A stretch of 64,000 nucleotides of DNA from Solwaraspora sp. WMMD791 (GTDB taxonomy: Bacteria > Actinomycetota > Actinomycetes > Mycobacteriales > Micromonosporaceae): positions 6,735,001-6,799,000 of the forward strand of contig NZ_CP120737.1 of NCBI RefSeq assembly GCF_029581195.1, read 5' to 3'. The first letter of the stretch is position 1. Every line of letters begins with the position of its first letter. The notes under the pieces were generated by a model. That model searched no databases, was not told the DNA's origin, and saw nothing but the letters and a program-made list of their open reading frames with translations. The position numbers and the translations under genes are program-made. Shown here in pieces: positions 44,113 through 52,345 of this stretch.

Positions 44113-44781
44113 TCAGAAGCTGTCGAGGAGTTCGGCGAGCCGGGCCGCGCTGGCCGGCCGGCCGGGGGCGGCGAACATGCCGTCCGGGTCGAGGTAGGCG
44201 TGGTAGGCCGGCGTACCGGGGCCGAACCGGCGGTTGTCGGCGAGGGCACCCGCGTCGTGGACGTCGTAGCCGAGGGTGTCGATGAGGGCGGCGACGGTGG
44301 CCTTCGCGGCGCGGTCGTCACCGGCGATGGCGATGGCGCTGCGGTCGGCGGCGCCAGCGGGCCGGGCGAGCGTGGCCAGGTGTTTGAAGAAGATGTTGCT
44401 GAACGCCTTCACGACGAACGACTCGGGCAGGTGGGCCTGGAGCAGTTCGCTTGCGGTGGTCCGGCCGGCGTCGAGCTCGGGGAAGTGGCCGTCGCGTTCC
44501 GGGTGGTAGTTGAGGGTGTCGATGACGACCGTGCCGCGCAGCGGCGCGACGGGGACATCGCGGTAGGCCCTGAGCGGGATCGTCACCACGACGGCGTCCC
44601 CGGCCCGAGCAGCCTCGCCGGGCGTGGCGGCGCGCGCCTGCGGCCCGAGCCGGGCGACCAGGTCCCGCAGGGTGTCCGGGCCCCGGCTGTTGCTGAGGAC
44701 GACGTCGTGTCCGGCGTCCACGGCGAGCCGGGCGAGTGCGCCGCCGATCCTGCCGCTGCCGATGAAACCGATCGTGCTCAT
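44113..44781 (-). CDS. F420-dependent-reductase-like NAD(P)-binding protein
   Basis: A 222-residue protein with an N-terminal dinucleotide fold (IGFIGSGRIGGALARLAVDAG), SNSRGPDTL after the second strand (basic residues suggest NADP), then VVIDTLNYHPERDGHFPELD and VVKAFSNIFFKHL, the pattern of NADPH:F420 oxidoreductase-like reductases (NAD_binding F420). It probably moves hydride between NADPH and an unknown partner. First gene of a two-gene unit divergent from tetR. Confidence 0.88.
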   Translation of the reverse strand: MSTIGFIGSGRIGGALARLAVDAGHDVVLSNSRGPDTLRDLVARLGPQARAATPGEAARAGDAVVVTIPLRAYRDVPVAPLRGTVVIDTLNYHPERDGHFPELDAGRTTASELLQAHLPESFVVKAFSNIFFKHLATLARPAGAADRSAIAIAGDDRAAKATVAALIDTLGYDVHDAGALADNRRFGPGTPAYHAYLDPDGMFAAPGRPASAARLAELLDSF

Positions 44782-44877
44782 CGTGGCTCCTGACTGTCGG
44801 GGAGCTGCGGGGTCGGGTGACCACCGCTGGCTAGAGTGGGGACAGCCCCGCGTACCGAAGGGGTTCCTTGACTTTAG

Positions 44878-44893
44878 CGCAGGGATGCCTGCG
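44878..44893. promoter_or_regulatory. Inverted repeat between divergent tetR and reductase genes
   Basis: CGCAGG-GATG-CCTGCG, preceded by TTGACT (44868). Position and symmetry fit a TetR operator. Confidence 0.5.
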
Positions 44894-44922
44894 TTTCGCT
44901 ACTGCGTACCGCCGAAGGGACT

Positions 44923-45498
44923 GTGATGGCCGCCACCGGGTCCGAGCCGCGCATGACCGTGCGTCGGCCGCAGCGGGCCGACGCACGCCGCAACTTCGAC
45001 GCCCTCCTGGCGGCCGCCCGCGAGGCGTTCGCCACCGACGGCTCCGGGGCCTCCCTGGAGGGCATCGCCCGACGCGCCGGCGTCAACATCGCCACCCTCT
45101 ACCGCAACTTTCCGACCCGCCAGCACCTGTTCGAGGCCGCGTACCTCGACGAGGTGCAGACCCTGGCCCGGACCGCCGCCGACCTCGCGCACCTTGACCC
45201 CTGGGCGGCGCTGGAGAGCTGGCTGCGCCAGTTCGTCAGCTACGCCACGACCAAGAAGGCCGTGTACGACGCGATCGCCCACAACGAGGCGATGTTCGTC
45301 TCCGGCCGGGAGATCATCCACGCCGCCGGTCGGCCGCTGCTCGAACGCGCCCAGCGCGCCGGAGCGGCCCGCGCCGACGTCACCTTCGACGACGTGCTGT
45401 TCCTGGTCAACGGCGTCAGCGGGGCCAACTTCGTGCAGGAGGCCCAGCGCGACCGGGTCCTGACCATGGCCCTGGACGGCATCAGAGCAAGGGCCTGA
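44923..45498 (+). CDS. TetR-family transcriptional regulator
   Basis: A 191-residue repressor-type regulator: N-terminal helix-turn-helix DALLAAAREAFATDGSGAS and LEGIARRAGVNIATLYRNFPTRQHLFEAAY (seen as GVNIATLYRNFPTRQHL), then a helical ligand-binding domain (WAALESWLRQFVSYATTKKAVYD in part). GTG 44923 and ATG 44926 are both possible. It likely controls the divergent two oxidoreductase genes through the inverted repeat upstream. Confidence 0.93.
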   Translation: MMAATGSEPRMTVRRPQRADARRNFDALLAAAREAFATDGSGASLEGIARRAGVNIATLYRNFPTRQHLFEAAYLDEVQTLARTAADLAHLDPWAALESWLRQFVSYATTKKAVYDAIAHNEAMFVSGREIIHAAGRPLLERAQRAGAARADVTFDDVLFLVNGVSGANFVQEAQRDRVLTMALDGIRARA

Positions 45499-45513
45499 CC
45501 TGCGGCGCAGGCC

Positions 45514-46440
45514 TCAGCGGGTGACGAAGCCGGCGACGAGATCGGCGACTCCCGCCGGGTCCTCGGCGATCATGGCGTGACTGGCGCCGTCGAGCGGCTG
45601 TACGCGTACCAGTGGATTGTCGGCCGCGACGGCGCGCGACGTGTCGATCTGCCAGCGCCGGTACGCGGCGTAGAGCGCGGCGTACGGCTGCTGCTCGGGC
45701 AGGTCGACGGTGGCGAGCACCAGCAGCAGCGGGCAGCGGGCCGCCCGGTGGACGGTCGGCAGGTCGAGGGAGTCCATCGCCGGGCGCAGCGTGGCCAGGG
45801 TCGCCGGCAGCGGCCGGAGCCAGGTGTCGCCGGCCACGGCCGTCTCGTTGCGGGTGACCGCTTCGGTCCAGTCGGCGGCGGTGCCGCCGTGCCGGGTCAG
45901 GCCGGCGAGCTGGGCCTGGCGGATCGGGGCGAGCTGGTCGGGCGGGACCGGCCGGGCCATCGCCTCGGTCATCGCGGTGAACGCGGCGTGCAGCCGGTCC
46001 AGTTCGGCGGCGGCGTCCGCCGGTGCGAGGCCGGTCAACTGCTCGGGGCGGGTCGGTGCCGGGTTGCCGTCCAGGCTGACCACGCCGGGGCAGGTCGGGT
46101 GGCGGGTGGCCCAGAGCGTGGCGATCATGCCGCCGAGCGACGAGCCGGCCACCGCCGGGTCGGTCAGCCCCAGCGTGTCGACGACGGCGTCGAGCCCGTC
46201 GAGGACGGCGTCCCAGTCCCAGGCCGGAAGCTCACCGGAGTGGCCGTGGCCTGGCAGGTCGACGGTGACCACCCGGTGCCGGTCGGCGAGGTGCCGGGTG
46301 AGCACCGACAGCCAGGCGAGGTTGCCGCCGGCGCCGTGCAGCAGGATCAGCGGCGGATGGTCGCCGCCGGTGTCCCGTACGGCGATCGTGGTGTGTCCGG
46401 TGTCGACGAAGTGGTCGATCGTGGTCGGCGCGGGTCGCAT
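45514..46440 (-). CDS. Alpha/beta hydrolase
   Basis: A 308-residue hydrolase with LILLHGAGGNLAWL (oxyanion loop), DLPGHGHSG, the elbow GSSLGGMIA (Ser in a GSSLGG variant of GxSxG), and DGASHAMIAEDP (His). No signal peptide. ATG 46440 is one base after the stop of the HTH gene, so it is cotranscribed with it from the operator-bearing promoter. The substrate is unknown. Confidence 0.9.
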   Translation of the reverse strand: MRPAPTTIDHFVDTGHTTIAVRDTGGDHPPLILLHGAGGNLAWLSVLTRHLADRHRVVTVDLPGHGHSGELPAWDWDAVLDGLDAVVDTLGLTDPAVAGSSLGGMIATLWATRHPTCPGVVSLDGNPAPTRPEQLTGLAPADAAAELDRLHAAFTAMTEAMARPVPPDQLAPIRQAQLAGLTRHGGTAADWTEAVTRNETAVAGDTWLRPLPATLATLRPAMDSLDLPTVHRAARCPLLLVLATVDLPEQQPYAALYAAYRRWQIDTSRAVAADNPLVRVQPLDGASHAMIAEDPAGVADLVAGFVTR

Positions 46441-46441
46441 G

Positions 46442-46915
46442 TCAGCTCCGGGTGGCGGGTGGGGCCGGCTGCGCGCGGAGCCGGTCGCGGATCGAGGCGG
46501 AGGTGACGCCACCGTCCGGGTGGCGGTCGAGCTTGCCGCGTCGGACCAGGTCGTGCACGCCCTGGCGGCTGATGCCGAGCATCGCCCCGGCGACCGGCAG
46601 TGAGACGCCGGCCGCCGTCGGGTGGCCGAACCGGGCGGCGACGACCTGGCCGAGCGGGGTGCGCCACCACTGGGCGGGCGGGTCGAACGGTCCGTCGCCG
46701 GGGTGCAGGCTGCTGTAGAGCCGGATCGCGGTGTGCAGCGCGGCGGTGTCGTCGCCGTCGAGCAGTGCGGTGGCGAGGGCGCCCGCGCGGTGGTGAACGC
46801 GGCCGCGCAGGTCGTCGAGCGGGTCGTCGAGCAGGATCTCCAGCGGGTCGACCAGCCTGACGTCGATCTGTCGCACCAGGTGGTCGGCGAGTTCGGTGTG
46901 GGTCGGTACGGCCAC
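46442..46915 (-). CDS. Helix-turn-helix regulator paired with the hydrolase
   Basis: A 157-residue protein. The first half is helical (THTELADHLVRQIDVRLVD, HTAIRLYSSLHPGDGP) and the second has a MerR/excisionase-like helix-turn-helix, LPVAGAMLGISRQGVHDLVR with RGKLDRHPDGGVTSASI. GTG 46915 is supported by AAGGAGGTG eight bases upstream. A palindromic pair lies just before it, so it probably represses its own two-gene operon. Its DNA-binding half resembles antitoxin regulators, but the partner here is a hydrolase. Confidence 0.75.
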   Translation of the reverse strand: MAVPTHTELADHLVRQIDVRLVDPLEILLDDPLDDLRGRVHHRAGALATALLDGDDTAALHTAIRLYSSLHPGDGPFDPPAQWWRTPLGQVVAARFGHPTAAGVSLPVAGAMLGISRQGVHDLVRRGKLDRHPDGGVTSASIRDRLRAQPAPPATRS

Positions 46916-46927
46916 GACGGCACCTCC

Positions 46928-46965
46928 TTGACGACTATCGTCAAGTACCTGACGATGGCTGTCAA
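46928..46965 (-). promoter_or_regulatory. Twin palindromic operator before the HTH/hydrolase operon
   Basis: TTGACGA-CTA-TCGTCAA (46928-46944) is a perfect palindrome; a second related one, TGAC...GTCA (46950-46965), starts 22 bases later, two helical turns. On the minus strand TTGACA (46965-46960) could be the -35 box. Confidence 0.65.
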
Positions 46966-47043
46966 CCAGAGCCCGGACCGGACAAACCCTAGGATCGTGA
47001 TCAGTGCGCGTCGGGGAGCTGGGGCATCCCCGCTCTTGTCTGT

Positions 47044-49017
47044 GTGGACGATCAGCGATGCGACGACAAGGACATCGGCCGTTGGGCATCCCAGACCGGC
47101 CGCCACCGCCGGACTGCTCGCTACCGGGCCACCGACCGCAAGCTGGCCCTGCTCTGGCGGCGCAACAGATGGTGGCGGGTGCTGTGCCGAACCACCGGGG
47201 TGCTGGTGACCGGGGCGATCGCCGCCGGCATCGCCGTGGCGGTCTACGTACACTCGGTCGATCTGCCGGCCGACCCGGTCGAACCGCAGGCGTCGACGCT
47301 CTACTACAGCGACGGGCAGACGGTGCTGGCCCGGATCGGGGTCACCAGCCGCACAGACGCCCCCCTCGACGAGGTTCCCGAGCCGGTCCGGCGGATCGTG
47401 CTCGCCGCCGAGGACCGCGCCTTCTACACGCACTCCGGCGTCTCGATCCGGGGCGTGCTGCGCGCGCTGGTGGCGAACGTCGAAGGCCGTCGGGAGGGGG
47501 CCTCCACGATCACCCAGCAGTACGCCCGCAACGCGTTCCTGACCCAGGACGTCTCGCTGGACCGCAAGGCCCGCGAGTTCGCGATGGCCATCAAGCTGGA
47601 GCGCCGACACAGCAAGGACGAGATCCTCGAGCGGTACCTCAACACGATCTACTTCGGGCGGGGCGCCTACGGGATCACCGCCGCCGCACACGCCTACTTC
47701 AGGGTGCCGACCCGCGAACTGACCGCTGCCCAGGGCGCGGTACTCGCAGCGGTGATCAAAGATCCGTACGGCTTCGACCCGGCCAACGACGCCGAGGCCG
47801 CCCGGGACCGCTGGGATTGGGTGATCGGGGCCGCCCGAGACGCCGGATGGCTCGCCGACACCCCGGAGTATCCGCCGGTCCAGCCGCCGTCGATGCTGCA
47901 CATCGGCCCGAACGGCATCGTGCTCGACCAGGTGGAGCAGGAACTGTCCCGCCGGGGCGTCGCGGCGACGTCGCTGTACACGGCGGGTCTGTCCGTCGTG
48001 ACCACGCTGGACGCCGCCGCCCAGCCGGCGGCGCTCGCCCAGATCGAGGCCCACCTCGACGGCCAACCGGAGAACCTGCGGGCGGCGCTGGTCGCGGTGG
48101 ATCCGGGCAGCGGCGCGGTGCGCGCCTACTACGGCTCGCAGGAGCAGGGGCAGTACGACTTCGCCGTCGCCCCACGTCCACCGGCGGCGACCTTCGCACC
48201 GGTCGTGCTGGCACTGGCGACGCTCCACGGATTCGGGCCGAACTCCCGGTGGGACGGCACCTCGCCGCAGAACTTCCCGGGGCGACTCGGCGTGCCGCTG
48301 TACAACCGGGACGACATCCAGTGCCCCGACTGCACCCTTGAGCAGGCCATGATGGAGTCGCTGAGCACCCCGTTCTACGCCGTGACCGAGAAGATCGGTG
48401 CCGAGCAGGTGCGGGAACTGGCGTACCAGCTCGGCGTCCCGCAACGGTACGGCGACCACCGCGCGCTGGTCGACGTCGAGGGCGAACCCCTGCCGGGGGA
48501 GACCCGCTCGGACATCTCGATCGGCCGTTACCCGGTCGCACCGGTGGATCTCGCTACCGTCTACGGAACCTTCGCCAGCGGCGGCGTCCGGTACGAGCGG
48601 CACTTCATCGAGTCGGTCGCCGCGGCGACCGGCGCGAGCCTGCTGACGAACAGCGCGCGCGAGGGGCGCCCGGTGCTACCGCCGCTCCCGGCTCGGATGG
48701 TCAACCGGACCCTCGCCGTCACACTGCTGCGCAACGGCCACTCGCCGGGCCGACCTGCCGCCGGCAAGACCGGAAACCAGCTGTGGGCCGACACCAGCGA
48801 CTACCAGGACGCCTGGATGGCGGGTTACACCGCCGAACTCGCCACCGTGGTCTGGATCGGTGGTGCCGAACCTGGGCCGCTGCGCGACCGCGACGACAAC
48901 CGGATCGAGGGCTCCTCGATGCCGGCCGCCATCTGGCGGGACTTCACCCGTGACGCCCTTGCCGGCCACCCCGTGCAGCAGCTGCCAGGTATGGGGGCGG
49001 CCGGTCGTCCGGAGTAG
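47044..49017 (+). CDS. Class A penicillin-binding protein with degenerate transpeptidase domain
   Basis: A 657-residue membrane protein: basic tail, one helix (about 50-70), then a GT51 peptidoglycan glycosyltransferase domain with catalytic Glu123 (AAEDRAFYTHSGVS), GASTITQQYARN, KLERRHSKDEILERYLNTIYFG and GAYGITAAAHAYF, all intact. The transpeptidase domain keeps KTG (AGKTGNQLW) but the SxxK motif reads P-A-A-T-F-A-P (380-386), so both the Ser nucleophile (Ala382) and the Lys (Ala385) are gone, and the SxN motif appears as S-T-P. It should polymerise glycan but not cross-link or bind beta-lactams. The start is TTG/GTG-poor; GTG 47044 is the upstream choice. Confidence 0.9.
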   Translation: MDDQRCDDKDIGRWASQTGRHRRTARYRATDRKLALLWRRNRWWRVLCRTTGVLVTGAIAAGIAVAVYVHSVDLPADPVEPQASTLYYSDGQTVLARIGVTSRTDAPLDEVPEPVRRIVLAAEDRAFYTHSGVSIRGVLRALVANVEGRREGASTITQQYARNAFLTQDVSLDRKAREFAMAIKLERRHSKDEILERYLNTIYFGRGAYGITAAAHAYFRVPTRELTAAQGAVLAAVIKDPYGFDPANDAEAARDRWDWVIGAARDAGWLADTPEYPPVQPPSMLHIGPNGIVLDQVEQELSRRGVAATSLYTAGLSVVTTLDAAAQPAALAQIEAHLDGQPENLRAALVAVDPGSGAVRAYYGSQEQGQYDFAVAPRPPAATFAPVVLALATLHGFGPNSRWDGTSPQNFPGRLGVPLYNRDDIQCPDCTLEQAMMESLSTPFYAVTEKIGAEQVRELAYQLGVPQRYGDHRALVDVEGEPLPGETRSDISIGRYPVAPVDLATVYGTFASGGVRYERHFIESVAAATGASLLTNSAREGRPVLPPLPARMVNRTLAVTLLRNGHSPGRPAAGKTGNQLWADTSDYQDAWMAGYTAELATVVWIGGAEPGPLRDRDDNRIEGSSMPAAIWRDFTRDALAGHPVQQLPGMGAAGRPE

Positions 49018-49047
49018 GCAACCCGGGGCAGACAGCCCGGTTCGCGC

Positions 49048-51285
49048 TCACCGGTCGCGGTCGGTCAGCACGACGAGTTGACCGGTGGCGCGGGTCATCG
49101 CCACGTACCGGTCGACCGCGCCGGTGATCCCGTCGCCGAACGACGCCGGGTCGACCACCACCACCAGGTCGAACTCGAGCCCCTTGGCCAGCTCCGGGGT
49201 CAGCGACCGGACCCGGGGCGTCGCCGGCAGGGCGTCGGCGTCGACCGGTGGTACGCCGATGACGCAGACCGTACCGTCGGTCTGCCCGGCCAGCCAGGTC
49301 TCCAGGATCCGCCCCAGGTCGGCGACGGGCCGGTGCGTGACCGGGACGCCGCCGTGCCGGATCGAGGTCGGCACGTTGGCGTCCGGCAGCGCGGCGCGGA
49401 TCACCGGTTCGGCGTACGCCATGATCTCCGCCGGGGTCCGGTAGTTGACCGTCAACGTGGCGACGTCGACCCGGTCCAGGCCGACCCGGGCGAGCCGCTC
49501 CGACCACGCCTGCGTGAAGCCGTGCCGGGCCTGGGCACGGTCACCGACGATGGTGAAACTGCGCGACGGACAGCGGCGCAGCAGCATCTGCCACTGCGCG
49601 TCGGTCAACTCCTGCGCCTCGTCGACCACGACGTGCGCGAACGGGCCGGCCAGCGTGTCCGGGTCGGTGGCCGGCCCGCCCGCCTCGTCGATCAGGGTCT
49701 CCCGCAGGTCCTGGTGGTACAGCATCGCCAGGACACCTTCGCCGTCGTCGTAACTGTGCGCCTCCAGCAGATCGTCGATCACCCGGGCCCGGTGGACCCG
49801 TTCGACGGCCACCTCGGCCCGGTGCCGCCGCTCGCGCTCGGACGCCTGCGCGTCGCCGAGGCGCAGTCGGGCCGCGTCCAGCAGCGGCAGGTCGGCGACC
49901 GTCCAGGCCCGAGGGTCGGCGCGCTGCAGCGTACGGATCTCGGCCGGGTCGAGCCACGGCGCGCACCGGCGCAGATAGGCCGGTACCGACCACAGGTCGG
50001 CGACGATGTCGGCCGCGTTCAGCAGCGGCCAGGCCCGGTGCACCGCCGTACGCAGCGCCTGGTTCTGCTCCAGCGCGGCCCGGACCCGGTCGTCCGGCTC
50101 GTCGCCGTCGTAGCGGCCGACTCCGATGGTGAGCAACTCCTCCATGATCTGCTCACGGGCCTCGTTGTGCGGCACACCCGGCCCGGGCGCGGCGAACGCG
50201 TCCGCCCAGTCGTCCGGGGTGAGGGTCCACTCGAACCAGCCGGTCGCCACCGTCGTCGCGGTTGGCGGCGGCTCCTCGTAGAACCGGACCGCCGCCTCGA
50301 CCGCCGCCTCCCACCGCGCCGACGACTTGAGCCGGGCCACCTCGGGGTCGGGTTCGGCCGTCGCGGAGGCACCCTCGGGCACCAGGTCGGCCAGGGTGCA
50401 GGGCTGCACGTCGTCCTCACCGAGGTGGGGCAGCACGTCGGCGACGTACGCCAGATAGGGCCGGTGCGGGCCGACGAACAGCACCCCGCCGCGACGCTGG
50501 CCGAGCCGGGGATCGTGGTAGCGCAGGTACGCGGTGCGGTGCAGGGCGACGACGGTCTTGCCGGTGCCGGGTCCGCCGTCGACGACGAGGGCACCCGACG
50601 AACCGGCGCGGATGATGGCGTCCTGGTCGGCGGCGATGGTGGCCAGCACGTCGCGCATCCGGTCCGACCGGTGCCCGCCGAGGCTGGCGATGAAGGCCGA
50701 CTGGTCGTCGAGGGCGGCGTGCCCGTCGAGCGCGTCGGCGCTGAACACCTCGTCCCAGTAGTCGCTGATCCGGCCCAGCGTCCAGCGGTACCGCCGGCGG
50801 CTGGCCAGACCCATCGGGTTGCCGTGGGTGGCACCGAAGAACGGTGCGGCGGCGGGGGAGCGCCAGTCGAGCAGCAGTTGGCGGCCGGCCTCGTCGGTCA
50901 GGCCCTGCCGCCCGACGTACACCGGTCCGACGTCATCGCCAGCGCTGTCGCCGCCGGCACCGGCACGGTCGGCGGCGGCGCCGTGGTCGGGGACCATCCG
51001 GCCGAGACACAGGTCGAGGCCGAAGCGGCGCAGCGCCCGCAGCCGTACGGTGAGCCGGCGGACCTCCTGGTCGCGGTCCACCGCCCGCCGGCCCCTGCCG
51101 GCCGGTGCCTTCCGCGCCGCGTCGAGCCGCTGCGACAGGTCGGCGGAAAGTTGATCCAGGCGGTACGCGATCGCCGCGAAATGCCGTTCGTCGTCGGCGA
51201 TCAGTTTCGGGTCGGCCTTGGCGTGCAGCCGGTCGGGGAGATCGAAAGCGCTGGTGGTCAGCGGGCGCACCTCGATCAGCTCCAT
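49048..51285 (-). CDS. helR: HelR-type RNA polymerase-recycling helicase (UvrD/HelD superfamily)
   Basis: A 745-residue superfamily-1 motor ATPase of the HelD group, which removes stalled or rifamycin-bound RNA polymerase from DNA. Visible are the N-terminal coiled-coil (HFAAIAYRLDQLSADLSQRL), VYVGRQGL and DWRSPAAAPFF, Walker A GGPGTGKTVV (Lys243), VVVDEAQELTDAQW (motif II), VNYRTPAEIM, and C-terminal KGLEFDLVVVVDP with YVAMTRA. A perfect rifamycin-associated element lies about 90-105 bases upstream, which supports the HelR assignment and rifamycin induction. ATG 51285 is chosen; TTG 51327 would add 14 residues. Confidence 0.93.
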   Translation of the reverse strand: MELIEVRPLTTSAFDLPDRLHAKADPKLIADDERHFAAIAYRLDQLSADLSQRLDAARKAPAGRGRRAVDRDQEVRRLTVRLRALRRFGLDLCLGRMVPDHGAAADRAGAGGDSAGDDVGPVYVGRQGLTDEAGRQLLLDWRSPAAAPFFGATHGNPMGLASRRRYRWTLGRISDYWDEVFSADALDGHAALDDQSAFIASLGGHRSDRMRDVLATIAADQDAIIRAGSSGALVVDGGPGTGKTVVALHRTAYLRYHDPRLGQRRGGVLFVGPHRPYLAYVADVLPHLGEDDVQPCTLADLVPEGASATAEPDPEVARLKSSARWEAAVEAAVRFYEEPPPTATTVATGWFEWTLTPDDWADAFAAPGPGVPHNEAREQIMEELLTIGVGRYDGDEPDDRVRAALEQNQALRTAVHRAWPLLNAADIVADLWSVPAYLRRCAPWLDPAEIRTLQRADPRAWTVADLPLLDAARLRLGDAQASERERRHRAEVAVERVHRARVIDDLLEAHSYDDGEGVLAMLYHQDLRETLIDEAGGPATDPDTLAGPFAHVVVDEAQELTDAQWQMLLRRCPSRSFTIVGDRAQARHGFTQAWSERLARVGLDRVDVATLTVNYRTPAEIMAYAEPVIRAALPDANVPTSIRHGGVPVTHRPVADLGRILETWLAGQTDGTVCVIGVPPVDADALPATPRVRSLTPELAKGLEFDLVVVVDPASFGDGITGAVDRYVAMTRATGQLVVLTDRDR

Positions 51286-51371
51286 TCTCGGGTCGGCAGT
51301 ACGAGCGCAGCGTCCAGCGAATGGCAAATGCCAGAGAACTGCCGTAGGAACGCGATTGTGCGCTACGACCC

Positions 51372-51390
51372 GGGTCTTGCCGCAAGACCC
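51372..51390 (-). promoter_or_regulatory. Rifamycin-associated element (RAE)
   Basis: GGGTCTTGCCGCAAGACCC is a perfect 19-bp palindrome (9-bp arms, one central base) matching the rifamycin-associated element known upstream of rifamycin-inactivating and helR genes in actinomycetes. It lies between divergent helR and the toxin-antitoxin genes. Confidence 0.88.
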
Positions 51391-51467
51391 CCTATGCGCT
51401 ATACGTTAATAGTGGCGGGCGACGAGAGTGTCAGCCCGTCATCGTTCTCATCGTGGCGAGATGAAGT

Positions 51468-51484
51468 TGCTACCGCTGGTAGCA
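51468..51484 (+). promoter_or_regulatory. Operator-like palindrome before the antitoxin gene
   Basis: TGCTACC-GCT-GGTAGCA, a perfect 7-bp inverted repeat ending eight bases before GTG 51492. Typical of an autoregulated toxin-antitoxin operon. Confidence 0.65.
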
Positions 51485-51491
51485 TCGTCCT

Positions 51492-51893
51492 GTGGCTGTC
51501 GAACCGCTCCCGCCGAGCCTCGAGGACCCTGCGGACCGCCTGCGCCTGATGCTGCCGGAGGTCCTGGAGGCAATCCGCGACCCCAGGTCGGCGTCGCCCG
51601 GCCTGCTGGCTGAGTTGGCGGCCATTGCGGGTGAGGAACCCAGTCTCGGCCGCCGGCTCCGACTGGCTGGCCGAGCGCGCAAGGTAAGCGTGTCGATGCC
51701 GGAAGATCTCACTACCGCCGTGCAGCGGCGGGTCGGCCGAGGCGAGTTCAGCCAGTACGTGACCGAAGCGGTCGCACGACAGCTTGAGCTGGATTTGATC
51801 GGGGAGCTTTCCGATCTCCTCAGTTCGGAGTACGGACCAGTGCCCGCCGACGCGCTGGACGAGGCGAGGGCGTCATGGCCAGACGGGCGGTAA
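51492..51893 (+). CDS. Type II antitoxin with ribbon-helix-helix-like core
   Basis: A 133-residue protein. An acidic helical front (EDPADRLRLMLPEVLEAIRD) is followed by KVSVSMPEDLTTAVQRRVGRG and FSQYVTEAVARQLELDLI, the strand-helix-helix pattern of RHH DNA-binding antitoxins, and an acidic tail DALDEARASWPD that would block the toxin. The usual antitoxin is ~80 residues, so the 50-residue front is an addition. GTG 51492 follows the palindrome and the end overlaps the toxin gene by 19 bases. Confidence 0.85.
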   Translation: MAVEPLPPSLEDPADRLRLMLPEVLEAIRDPRSASPGLLAELAAIAGEEPSLGRRLRLAGRARKVSVSMPEDLTTAVQRRVGRGEFSQYVTEAVARQLELDLIGELSDLLSSEYGPVPADALDEARASWPDGR

Positions 51894-52309
51894 GCACCGG
51901 CGGCACGCTGGTCCTCGACAGCGAAGGCTTGGTGAAGCTCTCGCTGGGGGACAACAAATCGAGAGCCTTCCTGGAAGCTGCGCGGGAACGTGGTGCCAGG
52001 GTCGTCGTAAGCGCGGTCACCCTGACAGAAGTCCTTCGCGGCGGTCCGCGCGATGCTCGCCTGCACCGGGTCCTGTCGCGGATCGCGGTGCAGCCGGTGA
52101 GCCCGGACATCGGCAGACGGGCAGGTGAACTTCTCGGGGCGACCGGGCTGCCGGGGCACCGTTGTGCCATCGACTCGGTGGTGGCCGTGACCGCCCTGGA
52201 GATGCCCCGTCCTGTCGTGCTGTTGACCAGTGACCCGGACGACATGAACCGGCTGGTCGAGGAACCGGACCGCCCAAAGGAGCAGCGGGTCGTGGTGATC
52301 CACGTGTAG
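51875..52309 (+). CDS. VapC-type PIN-domain toxin
   Basis: A 144-residue PIN-fold ribonuclease toxin. The acidic residues are at LVLDSEGLVKL (first Asp), TLTEVLRGG (Glu), and CAIDSVVAVTAL (Asp) with LLTSDPDDM (last Asp) near the C-terminus, a full PIN set. Starts at ATG 51875, inside the antitoxin gene, so the two are coupled. RNA target unknown. Confidence 0.9.
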   Translation: MARRAVSTGGTLVLDSEGLVKLSLGDNKSRAFLEAARERGARVVVSAVTLTEVLRGGPRDARLHRVLSRIAVQPVSPDIGRRAGELLGATGLPGHRCAIDSVVAVTALEMPRPVVLLTSDPDDMNRLVEEPDRPKEQRVVVIHV

Positions 52310-52345
52310 CGGGCGTCCAACGAGATCTTGTGGCACCAGACGGCA

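Noticed and set aside
45514-48603. A 1029-codon open frame on the minus strand running through the PBP gene into the hydrolase
   Set aside because: Only its last ~308 codons (from ATG 46440) look like protein. The front is antisense to the PBP gene and has no domain.
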